DNA of 64,000 nt from Flavobacterium sp. SLB02 (GTDB lineage Bacteria; Bacteroidota; Bacteroidia; Flavobacteriales; Flavobacteriaceae): the NCBI RefSeq assembly GCF_009664855.1, contig NZ_CP045928.1:4992331-5056330 (forward strand), read 5' to 3'. The translations under genes and the position numbers were made by a program. The notes under the pieces were generated by a model. That model saw only the letters and a program-made list of their open reading frames with translations. It was not told the origin of the DNA and did no database searches. Positions 8,938 through 17,374 of this stretch are shown piece by piece (positions within the stretch are counted from its first letter, which is position 1; every line of letters starts with the position of its first letter).

Positions 8938-10053
8938 ATGGGATTTAAAAAACAAATACGTTTTCTACATAAATGGCTCGGATTAATTTCCGGGCTTATT
9001 GTTTTTATTATCAGTATTACCGGTTGTATTTTTTGTTTTCATGACGAAATAAAAGACATTACCCGAAAAGAATGGCGATTGGTAGAATCTCAGGACAAAC
9101 CTTTTCTAATGCCTTCTATTTTACAGGAAAAGTCAAAAGAAATTCTTCCGGACTATAAACAATCAATGGTTTCTTTTTACGGGAAAAATAGATCTGCGAT
9201 TGTTTACACATATTCTGATAACCAAAATCGATATCTCTACTTTAATCCCTACACAGGAAAATATTTAAAAACCGAAGATCCTGCAACTGATTTTTTCATC
9301 ATTATCGAATATATTCATTTGTATTTACTCTTGCCGGATTATATAGGTAAACACATTATTGGTAGCGCAACTATCATTTTTATTTTATTACTGATTTCGG
9401 GAATTATCCAGTGGTGGCCAAAACGAAGAAGCGATATCAAACGAAGTTTTACCGTAAAATGGTCGGCAAAATGGCGTCGTGTAAATTATGACTGGCACAA
9501 CACTTCCGGATTTTATATTGCCATAATCGCTGCTATTATTGCCATTACAGGTTTAACTTTTACTTATGAATGGGTTGGAGATGGCATTTATAAAACCTTC
9601 AATTTTGGTGGAGATAAAGCTTTAGAAACAAAAGCGCCTGTAATTGACACTACAAAATTTGCGACTAACAAACTTACTGCTGTCGATAGTGCTTTTGTTG
9701 CAACTATGAAACTACAACCTGAAGCCGAAATGATTTTTATAACTTACCCTCTGCAAAAAGGAGACTTAATTAATACCGGAGCGTATCCTCATACTTTACG
9801 ATACGATCATCAAAGCAATTATTATTTTCATCCGGGTGATGGAAAATTAATCCAAAGTCAGCCTTTCGACAAAAAGAGTTTAGGCCTGCAAGTTGTCGAA
9901 ATGAATTACGGAATACATACGGGACAAATTTTAGATTTACCGGGAAAAATTATTGCTTTTATTATCAGCTTAATTACCGCAGCTTTGCCTGTAACAGGTT
10001 TTGTAATTTGGTACGGACGAAGAAATAAATCCTGTAAAAAAATAAAGGCCTAA
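8938..10053 (+). CDS. PepSY-TM protein (short form)
   Basis: Inner-membrane PepSY-associated TM protein of 371 residues with the usual four-helix plan: helix at about 15-35 after KQIRFLHKWLGLISG, a periplasmic stretch, helices near 140-160 and 195-215 (with YDWHNTSGFYIA between), a second periplasmic domain and a final helix (about 340-362). It is a smaller relative of the preceding gene, which suggests an ancient duplication or a two-subunit reductase. It probably acts with the receptor upstream in handling imported iron complexes. It may have its own weak promoter. Confidence 0.85.
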   Translation: MGFKKQIRFLHKWLGLISGLIVFIISITGCIFCFHDEIKDITRKEWRLVESQDKPFLMPSILQEKSKEILPDYKQSMVSFYGKNRSAIVYTYSDNQNRYLYFNPYTGKYLKTEDPATDFFIIIEYIHLYLLLPDYIGKHIIGSATIIFILLLISGIIQWWPKRRSDIKRSFTVKWSAKWRRVNYDWHNTSGFYIAIIAAIIAITGLTFTYEWVGDGIYKTFNFGGDKALETKAPVIDTTKFATNKLTAVDSAFVATMKLQPEAEMIFITYPLQKGDLINTGAYPHTLRYDHQSNYYFHPGDGKLIQSQPFDKKSLGLQVVEMNYGIHTGQILDLPGKIIAFIISLITAALPVTGFVIWYGRRNKSCKKIKA

Positions 10054-10061
10054 AAATTTAA

Positions 10062-10146
10062 CCGCAAAGGACGCAAGTTTTTATCTTATCATTACAAACG
10101 CAAAGTTCGCCAAAGCTATAATTTATAAAGCTTTCCGAACTTTGCG
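10062..10146. repeat. CGCAAAG-type intergenic inverted repeat
   Basis: Begins AACCGCAAAGGACGCAAG, then carries inverted arms (CGCAAAGTTCGCCAAAGC at 10099 against GCTTTCCGAACTTTGCG ending at 10146) around an AT-rich centre. Related elements lie at 41209-41264 and 51906-52100. Confidence 0.7.
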
Positions 10147-10167
10147 CTTATATAAAATCTTATAAAT

Positions 10168-10195
10168 AAAAAAACCGCTAACTAAAGCGGTTTTC
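10168..10195. terminator. Bidirectional terminator between convergent genes
   Basis: AAAACCGCT / AGCGGTTTT stem with A and T tracts on both sides, between the convergent PepSY and MORN-type genes. Confidence 0.8.
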
Positions 10196-10214
10196 TAAAT
10201 TATTCGAAATAGTA

Positions 10215-10562
10215 TTAATTTCTATTTGCTAATGCATTTTTCTGTAAGTTTTTAACTGAAGTGACTTTGCTGTTTTCGTAAGCAACCTCGCAAAGGTTTT
10301 TTTCAGTAAAGAAAATCCATTTTCCAGTTTTCAATCCGTCTGTGTATTCTCCTACGGCAACTTTATTTCCTTTTTCATCATAAGACACCCAAACACCATC
10401 TAATTTACCATCTTTAAAAAAGCCTTCTTGTTGTACCTGACCATTTTCATGATAATAAGTAGCTTTTACTTTGTTTCCAACAGCTTCTAATTCTGGTTTT
10501 ATCTCTTGTGCAACTAAAATTCCAGAGAACAATATTGCAACTAAAATTACACACTTTTTCAT
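10215..10562 (-). CDS. Secreted MORN-repeat (YwqK-like) protein
   Basis: A small exported protein of 115 residues. The start is the ATG at 10562, because it directly begins a signal peptide (MKKCVILVAILFSGILVAQ); an in-frame ATG 24 bases upstream adds residues that do not fit. The mature part has short beta repeats of the form YYHENGQVQQEGFFKDGKLDG, the antitoxin-YwqK/MORN pattern. Such proteins are common in flavobacteria and have no firm function. A -7 element (TATATTTG on this strand, 10595-10602) lies upstream. Confidence 0.75.
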   Translation of the reverse strand: MKKCVILVAILFSGILVAQEIKPELEAVGNKVKATYYHENGQVQQEGFFKDGKLDGVWVSYDEKGNKVAVGEYTDGLKTGKWIFFTEKNLCEVAYENSKVTSVKNLQKNALANRN

Positions 10563-10594
10563 ATCTTGAGGTTTTAATGTTATCAAATCGTTAT

Positions 10595-10602
10595 CAAATA
10601 TA
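10595..10602 (-). promoter_or_regulatory. -7 promoter element of the MORN-type gene
   Basis: Reads TATATTTG on the minus strand, 33 bases before the ATG. No clear -33 element at the right distance. Confidence 0.4.
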
Positions 10603-10686
10603 ATTAATTATTTACATTAAAAAAACTTTTACTTAACAATTTGGTAACATTGGATTAAAGCTTAACATTGGAAATTTACCAAAAAC

Positions 10687-10711
10687 AAAAAAACCAGTGC
10701 TGAAGCACTGG
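10687..10711 (-). terminator. Terminator of the TlpA-like gene
   Basis: On the minus strand CCAGTGC-TTCA-GCACTGG is followed by a run of seven T, about 60 bases after the stop. Confidence 0.85.
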
Positions 10712-10772
10712 CTTTACTGGGTTTTTATAAAAAACACAAATTTACTATAACGTTATAAATTTGGTAAATAAA

Positions 10773-11768
10773 TTACTTCAATAATGAGTCTAATTGCGTT
10801 TGAAGCTCTGGAGACGAAGGTCTTGCAGCATCTGCGCTTAAAACATTTCCTTTAGGATCAACGATAATAAATCTCGGAATTCCCGTTACACCATAACTTG
10901 TCACAAATTCAGATTCCCAATCTTTATCAGCAAATAATTGAATACCGCCTAAGTTTTTATCCCTTACAAATTTTTTCCATTTTTCATTGTCCTTTACCTT
11001 ATCAATTGAAATACTCACGAACTCAATGTTTTTTCCGTGATATTTTTCTTCAATTTTTTGCAAGTAAGGTATCTCAGCTCTACAAGGCGCACACCATGTA
11101 GCCCAAAGATCAATGTAAACATATTTACCTTTTAGATCAGAAAGTTTTGTTTTTCCACCTTTGTAATTATCATAATCAAATTCAGGAGATGGTTTTCCGT
11201 TCAACTTATTTGCCTTAGAAGCTCTTTCATATTCCTGCGCTGCATATTGGTTAAAACTTTCAAAACTACCTTTTAAAGCGGTTTTAAATTCAGGATCAAA
11301 ATTACCTTTTTCAACATTTTCAATATCTGTTTTTTTCTTTGCTTCTAAAAGCGAGGTAAATTCTGCAGGTTCTTTAGCGAAAGCTTCTTTTTGAAATTGC
11401 TCGTCTTTTAAAGCTTGCTGAGCCATAAAATTACTCTCGTCTACACCTTTACCTTTATAGACAATTGTTTCATCAAACTCTTTAGCATTCATCGTTAAAT
11501 TGATCTCTGAGTTTGGCTTTAAATACAAATTAGAAGACTCTGTACCATCAGAAAACATATAAAACCCTTTTGGAGCATCAAAATTGGCTGCAAAAACCTC
11601 TTTTTTATTAATTGGGATTACTTGTTTAAAATTATCCCTGCCTCTAATCACTAAAGTATCGCTATTTCTATTGGTAATTTTAGCCGTAAATTTAATTTGA
11701 TTTTTGGTTTGACCTATAACATTCAAAGCGCTAAAAATCAACAGACCAGTAACAAAAAGTTTGTTCAT
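10773..11768 (-). CDS. TlpA-family thiol-disulfide oxidoreductase
   Basis: Exported thioredoxin-fold protein of 331 residues. It has a signal peptide (1-20, NVIGQ), an N-terminal beta domain of the DUF4369 type seen in Bacteroidota TlpA proteins (about 25-110), a helical linker, then an AhpC/TSA-type thioredoxin domain (about 190-331) with active-site WCAPC near residue 224 and the cis-proline segment GVTGIPRFIIVD. It probably reduces periplasmic disulfides, for example during cytochrome maturation or stress, but the partner is unknown. Divergent from aspS. Confidence 0.9.
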   Translation of the reverse strand: MNKLFVTGLLIFSALNVIGQTKNQIKFTAKITNRNSDTLVIRGRDNFKQVIPINKKEVFAANFDAPKGFYMFSDGTESSNLYLKPNSEINLTMNAKEFDETIVYKGKGVDESNFMAQQALKDEQFQKEAFAKEPAEFTSLLEAKKKTDIENVEKGNFDPEFKTALKGSFESFNQYAAQEYERASKANKLNGKPSPEFDYDNYKGGKTKLSDLKGKYVYIDLWATWCAPCRAEIPYLQKIEEKYHGKNIEFVSISIDKVKDNEKWKKFVRDKNLGGIQLFADKDWESEFVTSYGVTGIPRFIIVDPKGNVLSADAARPSSPELQTQLDSLLK

Positions 11769-11795
11769 ATAAATTAAAGTTTGTTTTTAGTGATT

Positions 11796-11803
11796 CAAAT
11801 CTA
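11796..11803 (-). promoter_or_regulatory. -7 promoter element of the TlpA-like gene
   Basis: Reads TAGATTTG on the minus strand, 27 bases before the ATG. A TTTG lies 16 bases further upstream, shorter than the usual 20-bp spacer. Confidence 0.45.
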
Positions 11804-11899
11804 AAGAAATTACAGCTCCCAAATTTAAGAATTAACAAAATATTTCAAATTATTGAGCATCTAGTGATCACTTTACTACATTAATTTGAATTTTGTGTT

Positions 11900-11907
11900 T
11901 ACTTTTG
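11900..11907 (+). promoter_or_regulatory. -7 promoter element of aspS
   Basis: TACTTTTG, a full match to TAnnTTTG, 18 bases before the ATG at 11926. No good -33 element. Confidence 0.5.
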
Positions 11908-11925
11908 CAGTCTAAAATTTTGATC

Positions 11926-13677
11926 ATGTATAGAAGTCATAATTGTGGCGAATTAAACGCCTCAAATATTAATACGGAAGTTACACTAGCGGGTTGGGTT
12001 CAAAAATCACGCGATAAAGGATTTATGAATTGGGTTGACTTACGCGACCGTTACGGAATTACACAACTTATTTTCGACGAAAGCCGTACTGATAAAACGG
12101 TTTTTGAACTGGCAAAAACGCTGGGTAGAGAATTTGTAATTCAGGTAAAAGGAACTGTAATTGAGCGTGAAGCTAAGAACAAAAATATTCCAACTGGTGA
12201 GATCGAAATTTTAGTTACTGAATTAACGATCTTAAATGCAGCATTAACACCTCCATTTACCATTGAAGATGAAACTGATGGTGGAGAAGATATCAGAATG
12301 AAATATCGTTATTTAGATATTCGTAGAAATCCTGTAAAAAACAGTTTGTTGTTCCGCCACAAAGTAGCGATGGAAGTTCGTAAATATTTATCTGATTTAG
12401 ATTTTTGCGAAGTTGAGACCCCTTACTTAATCAAATCGACTCCTGAAGGAGCAAGAGATTTCGTTGTACCTAGCCGTATGAACGAAGGACAGTTTTATGC
12501 ATTACCACAATCTCCTCAAACTTTCAAACAATTATTGATGGTGGGCGGAATGGATAAATATTTCCAGATTGTGAAATGTTTCCGTGACGAAGATTTGCGC
12601 GCTGACCGTCAGCCTGAGTTTACACAAATCGATTGCGAAATGGCATTTGTGGAGCAAGAAGACATTTTGAATGTTTTTGAAGGTCTGACAAGACATTTAC
12701 TAAAAGAAATTAAAGGCATTGAAGTAGATAAATTCCCTAGAATTACTTACGACTATGCCATGAAAACATATGGAAATGACAAACCGGACATTCGTTTCGG
12801 GATGGAATTTGGTGAGTTAAACGAATTTGCGCAACATAAAGATTTCCCGGTATTCAATGCTGCTGAATTAGTTGTGGGAATTGCAGTTCCTGGAGCAGGA
12901 AATTATACCCGTAAAGAAATTGACGGATTGATTGACTGGGTAAAACGTCCGCAAGTTGGAGCATCAGGAATGGTGTACGCAAAATGCAATGACGACGGAA
13001 CTTTTAAATCATCTGTAGATAAATTTTACGATCAGGACGATTTAGGACAATGGGCAAAAATTACAGGAGCAAAACCTGGCGATATGATTTTTGTGCTTTC
13101 AGGACCGGCTAACAAAACACGTGCTCAGCTTTCAGCACTTCGTATGGAACTGGCCACTCGTTTAGGATTGCGTAAACCGGAAGAATTTGCTCCGTTATGG
13201 GTTGTAGATTTCCCATTATTAGAACTTGATGAAGAAACGGGTCGTTACCACGCTATGCACCACCCTTTTACATCTCCAAAACCGGAAGACATGCAATTAT
13301 TAGAAACTGAACCTGGAAAAGTTCGCGCTAATGCATATGATATGGTATTAAACGGAAATGAAATTGGAGGAGGATCTATTCGTATTCATGATAAAGCGAC
13401 TCAACAATTAATGTTTAAATATTTAGGCTTTACCGAAGAAGAAGCAAAAGCACAATTTGGTTTCTTAATGGATGCTTTTCAGTTTGGTGCACCACCACAC
13501 GGAGGTTTAGCATTTGGTCTTGACAGATTAGTAGCTATTTTAGGAGGACAGGAAACAATTAGAGATTTTATTGCTTTCCCTAAAAACAATTCAGGTCGCG
13601 ATGTAATGATCGATGCACCTGCAAAAATCGATGATGCTCAATTAAAAGAATTACACATCAAAATTGATGCAATATAA
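11926..13677 (+). CDS. aspS: Aspartate-tRNA ligase
   Basis: Cytoplasmic class II aminoacyl-tRNA synthetase charging tRNA-Asp. The start is the ATG at 11926 (MYRSHNCGELN), which gives 583 residues, the normal length of the bacterial type; an upstream start would lie in the promoter. It has an N-terminal OB-fold anticodon domain (about 1-105), class II motif 2 FRDEDLRADRQPEFTQID (about 213-230), the bacterial GAD insertion domain in the middle (about 300-410), and motif 3 GLAFGLDRLVAI near the end. Its last 23 bases recur 270 bases downstream (see findings). Confidence 0.97.
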   Translation: MYRSHNCGELNASNINTEVTLAGWVQKSRDKGFMNWVDLRDRYGITQLIFDESRTDKTVFELAKTLGREFVIQVKGTVIEREAKNKNIPTGEIEILVTELTILNAALTPPFTIEDETDGGEDIRMKYRYLDIRRNPVKNSLLFRHKVAMEVRKYLSDLDFCEVETPYLIKSTPEGARDFVVPSRMNEGQFYALPQSPQTFKQLLMVGGMDKYFQIVKCFRDEDLRADRQPEFTQIDCEMAFVEQEDILNVFEGLTRHLLKEIKGIEVDKFPRITYDYAMKTYGNDKPDIRFGMEFGELNEFAQHKDFPVFNAAELVVGIAVPGAGNYTRKEIDGLIDWVKRPQVGASGMVYAKCNDDGTFKSSVDKFYDQDDLGQWAKITGAKPGDMIFVLSGPANKTRAQLSALRMELATRLGLRKPEEFAPLWVVDFPLLELDEETGRYHAMHHPFTSPKPEDMQLLETEPGKVRANAYDMVLNGNEIGGGSIRIHDKATQQLMFKYLGFTEEEAKAQFGFLMDAFQFGAPPHGGLAFGLDRLVAILGGQETIRDFIAFPKNNSGRDVMIDAPAKIDDAQLKELHIKIDAI

Positions 13678-14023
13678 ATTCTCAGAATTTTAAAATTACA
13701 GATGGCAGCTATTAATTTTAGCTGCCATTTTTTTGGATTTTTTTCGTCTTTTAACCTAAAATTTGTAGCGCTATAAAGAGAGAATATGAGTAATTACAAG
13801 TATTCTGCCACATTTACACAGTTTTAAGGATCGGCTTGTGCATAATATAAGAAAAATTTGTAAACTATAAGCTACTTTTTTAACTTTTATTCTTACAATT
13901 AATGATTCTTAAATAAAATACTTCCATATCAAAATTGATGCAATATAAATAGCGAAAACACTGTGAATCAATAATTTTTACAAAAAATTAACACCTTATT
14001 GTCTTTTGTATGAATTTATATAT
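13678..14023. other. Intergenic region between aspS and csp
   Basis: No gene seen. It holds the aspS terminator and, at 13928-13950, a second 23-base copy of the end of aspS (ATCAAAATTGATGCAATATA and 3 more bases). The 20 bases before it also resemble aspS (about 14 of 20), so the stretch looks like a decayed partial duplication. Confidence 0.6.
13702..13734 (+). terminator. Terminator of aspS
   Basis: 10-bp stem ATGGCAGCTA / TAGCTGCCAT followed by eight T residues. Confidence 0.88.
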
Positions 14024-14031
14024 TACATTTG
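14024..14031 (+). promoter_or_regulatory. -7 promoter element of the cold-shock gene
   Basis: TACATTTG, consensus -7, with a TTG 22 bases upstream (13999-14001). The leader is only about 25 bases, unlike the long structured leader of E. coli cspA. Confidence 0.5.
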
Positions 14032-14060
14032 CTTCATTATAAATTATTATTACAATTACA

Positions 14061-14255
14061 ATGCGTACAGGTACAGTAAAATTTTTCAATGAATCTAAAG
14101 GTTATGGATTCATTACAGACGAAGAAACAGGAAAAGATATCTTCGTTCACGCTTCAGGAATTAACGCGGAAGAATTACGCGAAGGTGACCGTGTAAGCTA
14201 CGAAGAAGAAGAAGGAAGAAAAGGGAAAGTTGCTGCTAAAGTAGCAGTAATCTAA
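14061..14255 (+). CDS. Cold-shock domain protein
   Basis: Single cold-shock domain of 64 residues, an RNA/ssDNA-binding beta barrel acting as an RNA chaperone. It carries RNP1 KGYGFI (14-19) and RNP2 DIFVHAS (26-32), with start MRTGTVKFFNESKGYGF as in flavobacterial CspA proteins. Acidic C-terminal half (EEEEGRKGK). Stands alone with its own promoter and terminator. Confidence 0.95.
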   Translation: MRTGTVKFFNESKGYGFITDEETGKDIFVHASGINAEELREGDRVSYEEEEGRKGKVAAKVAVI

Positions 14256-14296
14256 GAAAAATATAGCAATTTATTTTTTTTGCCTCTGAATGGTTT

Positions 14297-14332
14297 AAAA
14301 ACGTTTCGATTTATTTCGAAGCGTTTTTTTTT
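14297..14332 (+). terminator. Terminator of the cold-shock gene
   Basis: Stem AAAACGTTTCGA / TCGAAGCGTTTT (one wobble pair) with a TTTATT loop and a nine-base T tract. Confidence 0.85.
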
Positions 14333-14434
14333 GCTCAAATCTTAAAAAAACCTTAAAATAGGTTACTATTATTTATAATGAATAAAAATTACAAATATTC
14401 ACCCTTTTCTAACACACTTAAATCCTTTTTTAGC

Positions 14435-14465
14435 TTGTGATTTACAGAGTTGAAAGTTATCTTTG
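14435..14465 (+). promoter_or_regulatory. Promoter of the nuo operon
   Basis: -33 TTG at 14435-14437, exactly 20 bp, then -7 TATCTTTG at 14458-14465. It is one of the best-formed promoters in the window and excludes an upstream TTG/GTG start for nuoA. Confidence 0.75.
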
Positions 14466-14497
14466 TGGCTTATTCTTTAAGTAAAAAACCTAAGATT

Positions 14498-14863
14498 ATG
14501 CAATCTGATCAATACAATTACATTCCTATTTTAATGCAGTTCATTTTGGCTGTTGGTTTTGTGGTAGGAACAATTATTATTTCCGGAAAATTAGGACCAA
14601 AAAGAAGCTCTGAAACCAAAGATAAAAACTTTGAGTGCGGTATCGAATCTGTTGGAAATGCCCGTATCCCTTTTTCAGTAAAATACTTCCTTGTGGCCAT
14701 TTTGTTTGTATTGTTTGACGTAGAGGTAATTTTCCTTTATCCTTGGGCAGTAAACTTTAAAGAACTAGGAGTAGAAGGAATGCTAAAGATGATCGTATTC
14801 ATGTCACTTCTTTTAGTGGGCTTTTTCTACATCATCAAGAAAAAAGCATTAGACTGGGAATAA
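14498..14863 (+). CDS. nuoA: NADH-quinone oxidoreductase subunit A
   Basis: Membrane subunit A of respiratory complex I, 121 residues with three transmembrane helices. Family motif KNFECGIESVGNAR in the first loop and FDVEVIFLYPWA in helix 2. The ATG at 14498 is chosen because it lies just downstream of the promoter; an in-frame upstream start would overlap the promoter. First gene of a 14-gene operon. A 176-base repeat-rich spacer separates it from nuoB. Confidence 0.96.
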   Translation: MQSDQYNYIPILMQFILAVGFVVGTIIISGKLGPKRSSETKDKNFECGIESVGNARIPFSVKYFLVAILFVLFDVEVIFLYPWAVNFKELGVEGMLKMIVFMSLLLVGFFYIIKKKALDWE

Positions 14864-14865
14864 AA

Positions 14866-15036
14866 TGATTTTAGATTTTAGATTAGTGATTTTAGATTAG
14901 AACCGGTCCTTATCCGAAATAGATTTAGAATTACAATTTGAAATTTGATTTCCTCGAATTAATACACTGATTTAAAAAATTGATTTTAACTTTTACGATT
15001 TCCTAAATCTAAAATCTAAAATCAGAAATCTAAAAT
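14866..15036. repeat. TCTAAAATC/GATTTTAGA repeat spacer between nuoA and nuoB
   Basis: Left part (14866-14899) repeats GATTTTAGATT three times; right part (15003-15036) repeats its complement AATCTAAAATC. The two arms can pair as a long imperfect hairpin inside the mRNA. No coding potential. Confidence 0.65.
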
Positions 15037-15039
15037 AAA

Positions 15040-15588
15040 ATGAGCAATTCAAATGTAAATATGGTTGCACCACCAGAAGGGGTTGTAGGAGAAGGTTTCT
15101 TCGCTACAAAACTTAATGATGTTGTAGGTTTAGCAAGAGCCAATTCATTATGGCCATTGCCTTTCGCAACTTCATGCTGTGGTATCGAATTCATGGCTAC
15201 AATGGCTTCACACTACGATTTAGCACGATTTGGTTCTGAGCGTGTGAGTTTTTCTCCTCGTCAGGCTGATATGTTGCTTGTTATGGGAACTATTTCTAAA
15301 AAAATGGCTCCTATTTTAAGACAGGTTTACGAACAAATGTCTGAACCACGCTGGGTAATTGCTGTTGGAGCTTGTGCTTCATCAGGAGGAATCTTTGATA
15401 CGTATTCTGTCTTACAAGGAATTGACAAAGTAATTCCGGTTGACGTTTATGTACCGGGATGCCCGCCAAGACCAGAACAAATTGTTGATGGAGTAATGAG
15501 ACTTCAGGAACTGGTAAAAAGCGAATCTGTTAGACGCAGAAGCTCTCCGGAATACCAAGAATTATTAGCTTCATATAATATTTCATAA
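15040..15588 (+). CDS. nuoB: NADH-quinone oxidoreductase subunit B
   Basis: Peripheral-arm subunit carrying cluster N2, the [4Fe-4S] centre that reduces quinone. The 182-residue protein has the four ligands: tandem cysteines C46-C47 in TSCCGIEF, C112 in VGACASSGG and C141 in VPGCPPRPEQ. It ends 1 base before nuoC. Confidence 0.97.
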   Translation: MSNSNVNMVAPPEGVVGEGFFATKLNDVVGLARANSLWPLPFATSCCGIEFMATMASHYDLARFGSERVSFSPRQADMLLVMGTISKKMAPILRQVYEQMSEPRWVIAVGACASSGGIFDTYSVLQGIDKVIPVDVYVPGCPPRPEQIVDGVMRLQELVKSESVRRRSSPEYQELLASYNIS

Positions 15589-15589
15589 G

Positions 15590-16111
15590 ATGGCTTTAGA
15601 AAATACACTGATCCAGGATAAACTTACAGAAACATTTGATGCAAGTGTTTTTAACTTTCACGACGAAAGAGATGTTTTTACTTTAGAAACCAGCGCTGAT
15701 AAAATCACAGCTTTGATTCTTTTCTTAAAAAACGATTCCGACCTTCGTTTTCACTTTTTAACTGATTTATGCGGAGTTCACTATCCGGACAATGAAACAG
15801 ATCGTCAGTTTGCCATAGTATATCATTTACACAACTGGTACGAAAACAAAAGAATTAGAATAAAAGTATTCTTAAACGGTGAAAAACCAGAAATTAAAAC
15901 CATTTCAAATATTTTCTTAAGTTCAAACTGGATGGAAAGAGAAACATACGACTTTTTCGGAATCAATTTTATTGGACATCCGCAATTGAAACGTATTTTG
16001 AATATGGATGAAATGGTGTCTTTCCCAATGCGAAAAGAATTCCCAATGGAAGACAGCGGAAGAACTGATAAAGATGACAGATTCTTTGGAAGAACAACAA
16101 CAAATTGCTAA
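15590..16111 (+). CDS. nuoC: NADH-quinone oxidoreductase subunit C
   Basis: Peripheral-arm subunit C, 173 residues, here a separate gene rather than fused to nuoD. The family signature ERETYDFFGINFIGHPQLKR is at about 111-130, followed by the conserved FPMRKEFPMED. It sits between nuoB (1-base gap) and nuoD (24-base gap). The window shows no cofactor motif, as expected. Confidence 0.95.
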   Translation: MALENTLIQDKLTETFDASVFNFHDERDVFTLETSADKITALILFLKNDSDLRFHFLTDLCGVHYPDNETDRQFAIVYHLHNWYENKRIRIKVFLNGEKPEIKTISNIFLSSNWMERETYDFFGINFIGHPQLKRILNMDEMVSFPMRKEFPMEDSGRTDKDDRFFGRTTTNC

Positions 16112-16135
16112 AAATAAATAATTCAACATTATAAA

Positions 16136-17374
16136 ATGTCAGAACTATTATTACCACCAGAGCATCGTTATGCTAAAATAGTAAAGGATAAACTAAACGA
16201 AGACGGAAGCGAGCTTTCGGTACTGAATTTAGGCCCAACACACCCAGCCACTCACGGTATTTTTCAAAATATCCTGTTGATGGACGGTGAGAGAATTCTT
16301 GAAGCTGAACCAACTATTGGTTACATTCACAGAGCTTTTGAGAAAATCGCCGAAAATCGTCCTTTTTATCAAATCACACCTCTTACGGACCGTATGAACT
16401 ATTGTTCCTCTCCTATCAATAATATGGGATGGTGGATGACTCTGGAGAAATTGCTCAATATTGAAGTTCCTAAACGCGCTCAGTATTTAAGAGTTATCGT
16501 AATGGAATTGGCTCGTATTACAGATCACTTAATTTGTAACTCAATCTTAGGTGTTGATACTGGCGCTTATACTGGTTTCTTATACGTTTTTCAATTTAGA
16601 GAAAAAGTTTACGAGATTTACGAAGAAATTTGTGGTGCTCGTTTAACAACAAATATGGGAAGAATTGGTGGTTTCGAAAGAGATTGGTCACCAGAAGCTT
16701 TCCGCAAATTAGATGTGTTTTTAAAAGAATTCCCTGTCGCATGGCAAGAATTTGAAAACTTATTCGAAAGAAACAGAATTTTCCTTGACAGAACCGTAGA
16801 CGTAGGTGCAATCTCAGCAGAGCAAGCAATGGCTTACGGATTTACAGGTCCTAACTTACGTGCTGCCGGAGTTGATTACGATGTACGTGTAGCACACCCA
16901 TATTCTTCTTACGAAGATTTCGATTTTATTGTTCCTGTTGGAAAATCAGGAGATACTTACGATCGTTTCTGTGTTCGTAATGCTGAAGTTCGTGAAAGTT
17001 TAAGCATTATTCGTCAGGCTTTGGATAAAATGCCAGCCGGAAACGAATACCATGCAGAAGTTCCTGATTACTACCTTCCTCCAAAAGAAGATGTTTACAC
17101 TTCGATGGAATCTTTAATTTATCACTTTAAAATTGTCATGGGAGAAGTTCCTGTACCAGTTGCTGAAGTGTATCATGCAGTTGAAGGTGGAAACGGAGAA
17201 TTAGGATTTTATTTAGTTACTGACGGAAGCAGAACTCCATATAGATTACATTTTAGAAGACCTTGTTTTATCTATTATCAGGCCTATCCTGAAATGATCA
17301 AAGGATCTTTACTTTCTGATGCGATTGTTATCTTATCAAGTTTAAATGTAATTGCAGGAGAATTAGACGCGTAA
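16136..17374 (+). CDS. nuoD: NADH-quinone oxidoreductase subunit D
   Basis: The 49-kDa-type subunit that forms the quinone cavity with NuoB, 412 residues. Visible motifs are LNLGPTHPATHG (about 30-41), TIGYIHRAFEKIAENR, and the C-terminal RLHFRRPCFIYYQ. It is related to NiFe-hydrogenase large subunits but lacks the metal cysteines, as is normal. A long repetitive spacer follows before nuoE. Confidence 0.97.
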   Translation: MSELLLPPEHRYAKIVKDKLNEDGSELSVLNLGPTHPATHGIFQNILLMDGERILEAEPTIGYIHRAFEKIAENRPFYQITPLTDRMNYCSSPINNMGWWMTLEKLLNIEVPKRAQYLRVIVMELARITDHLICNSILGVDTGAYTGFLYVFQFREKVYEIYEEICGARLTTNMGRIGGFERDWSPEAFRKLDVFLKEFPVAWQEFENLFERNRIFLDRTVDVGAISAEQAMAYGFTGPNLRAAGVDYDVRVAHPYSSYEDFDFIVPVGKSGDTYDRFCVRNAEVRESLSIIRQALDKMPAGNEYHAEVPDYYLPPKEDVYTSMESLIYHFKIVMGEVPVPVAEVYHAVEGGNGELGFYLVTDGSRTPYRLHFRRPCFIYYQAYPEMIKGSLLSDAIVILSSLNVIAGELDA

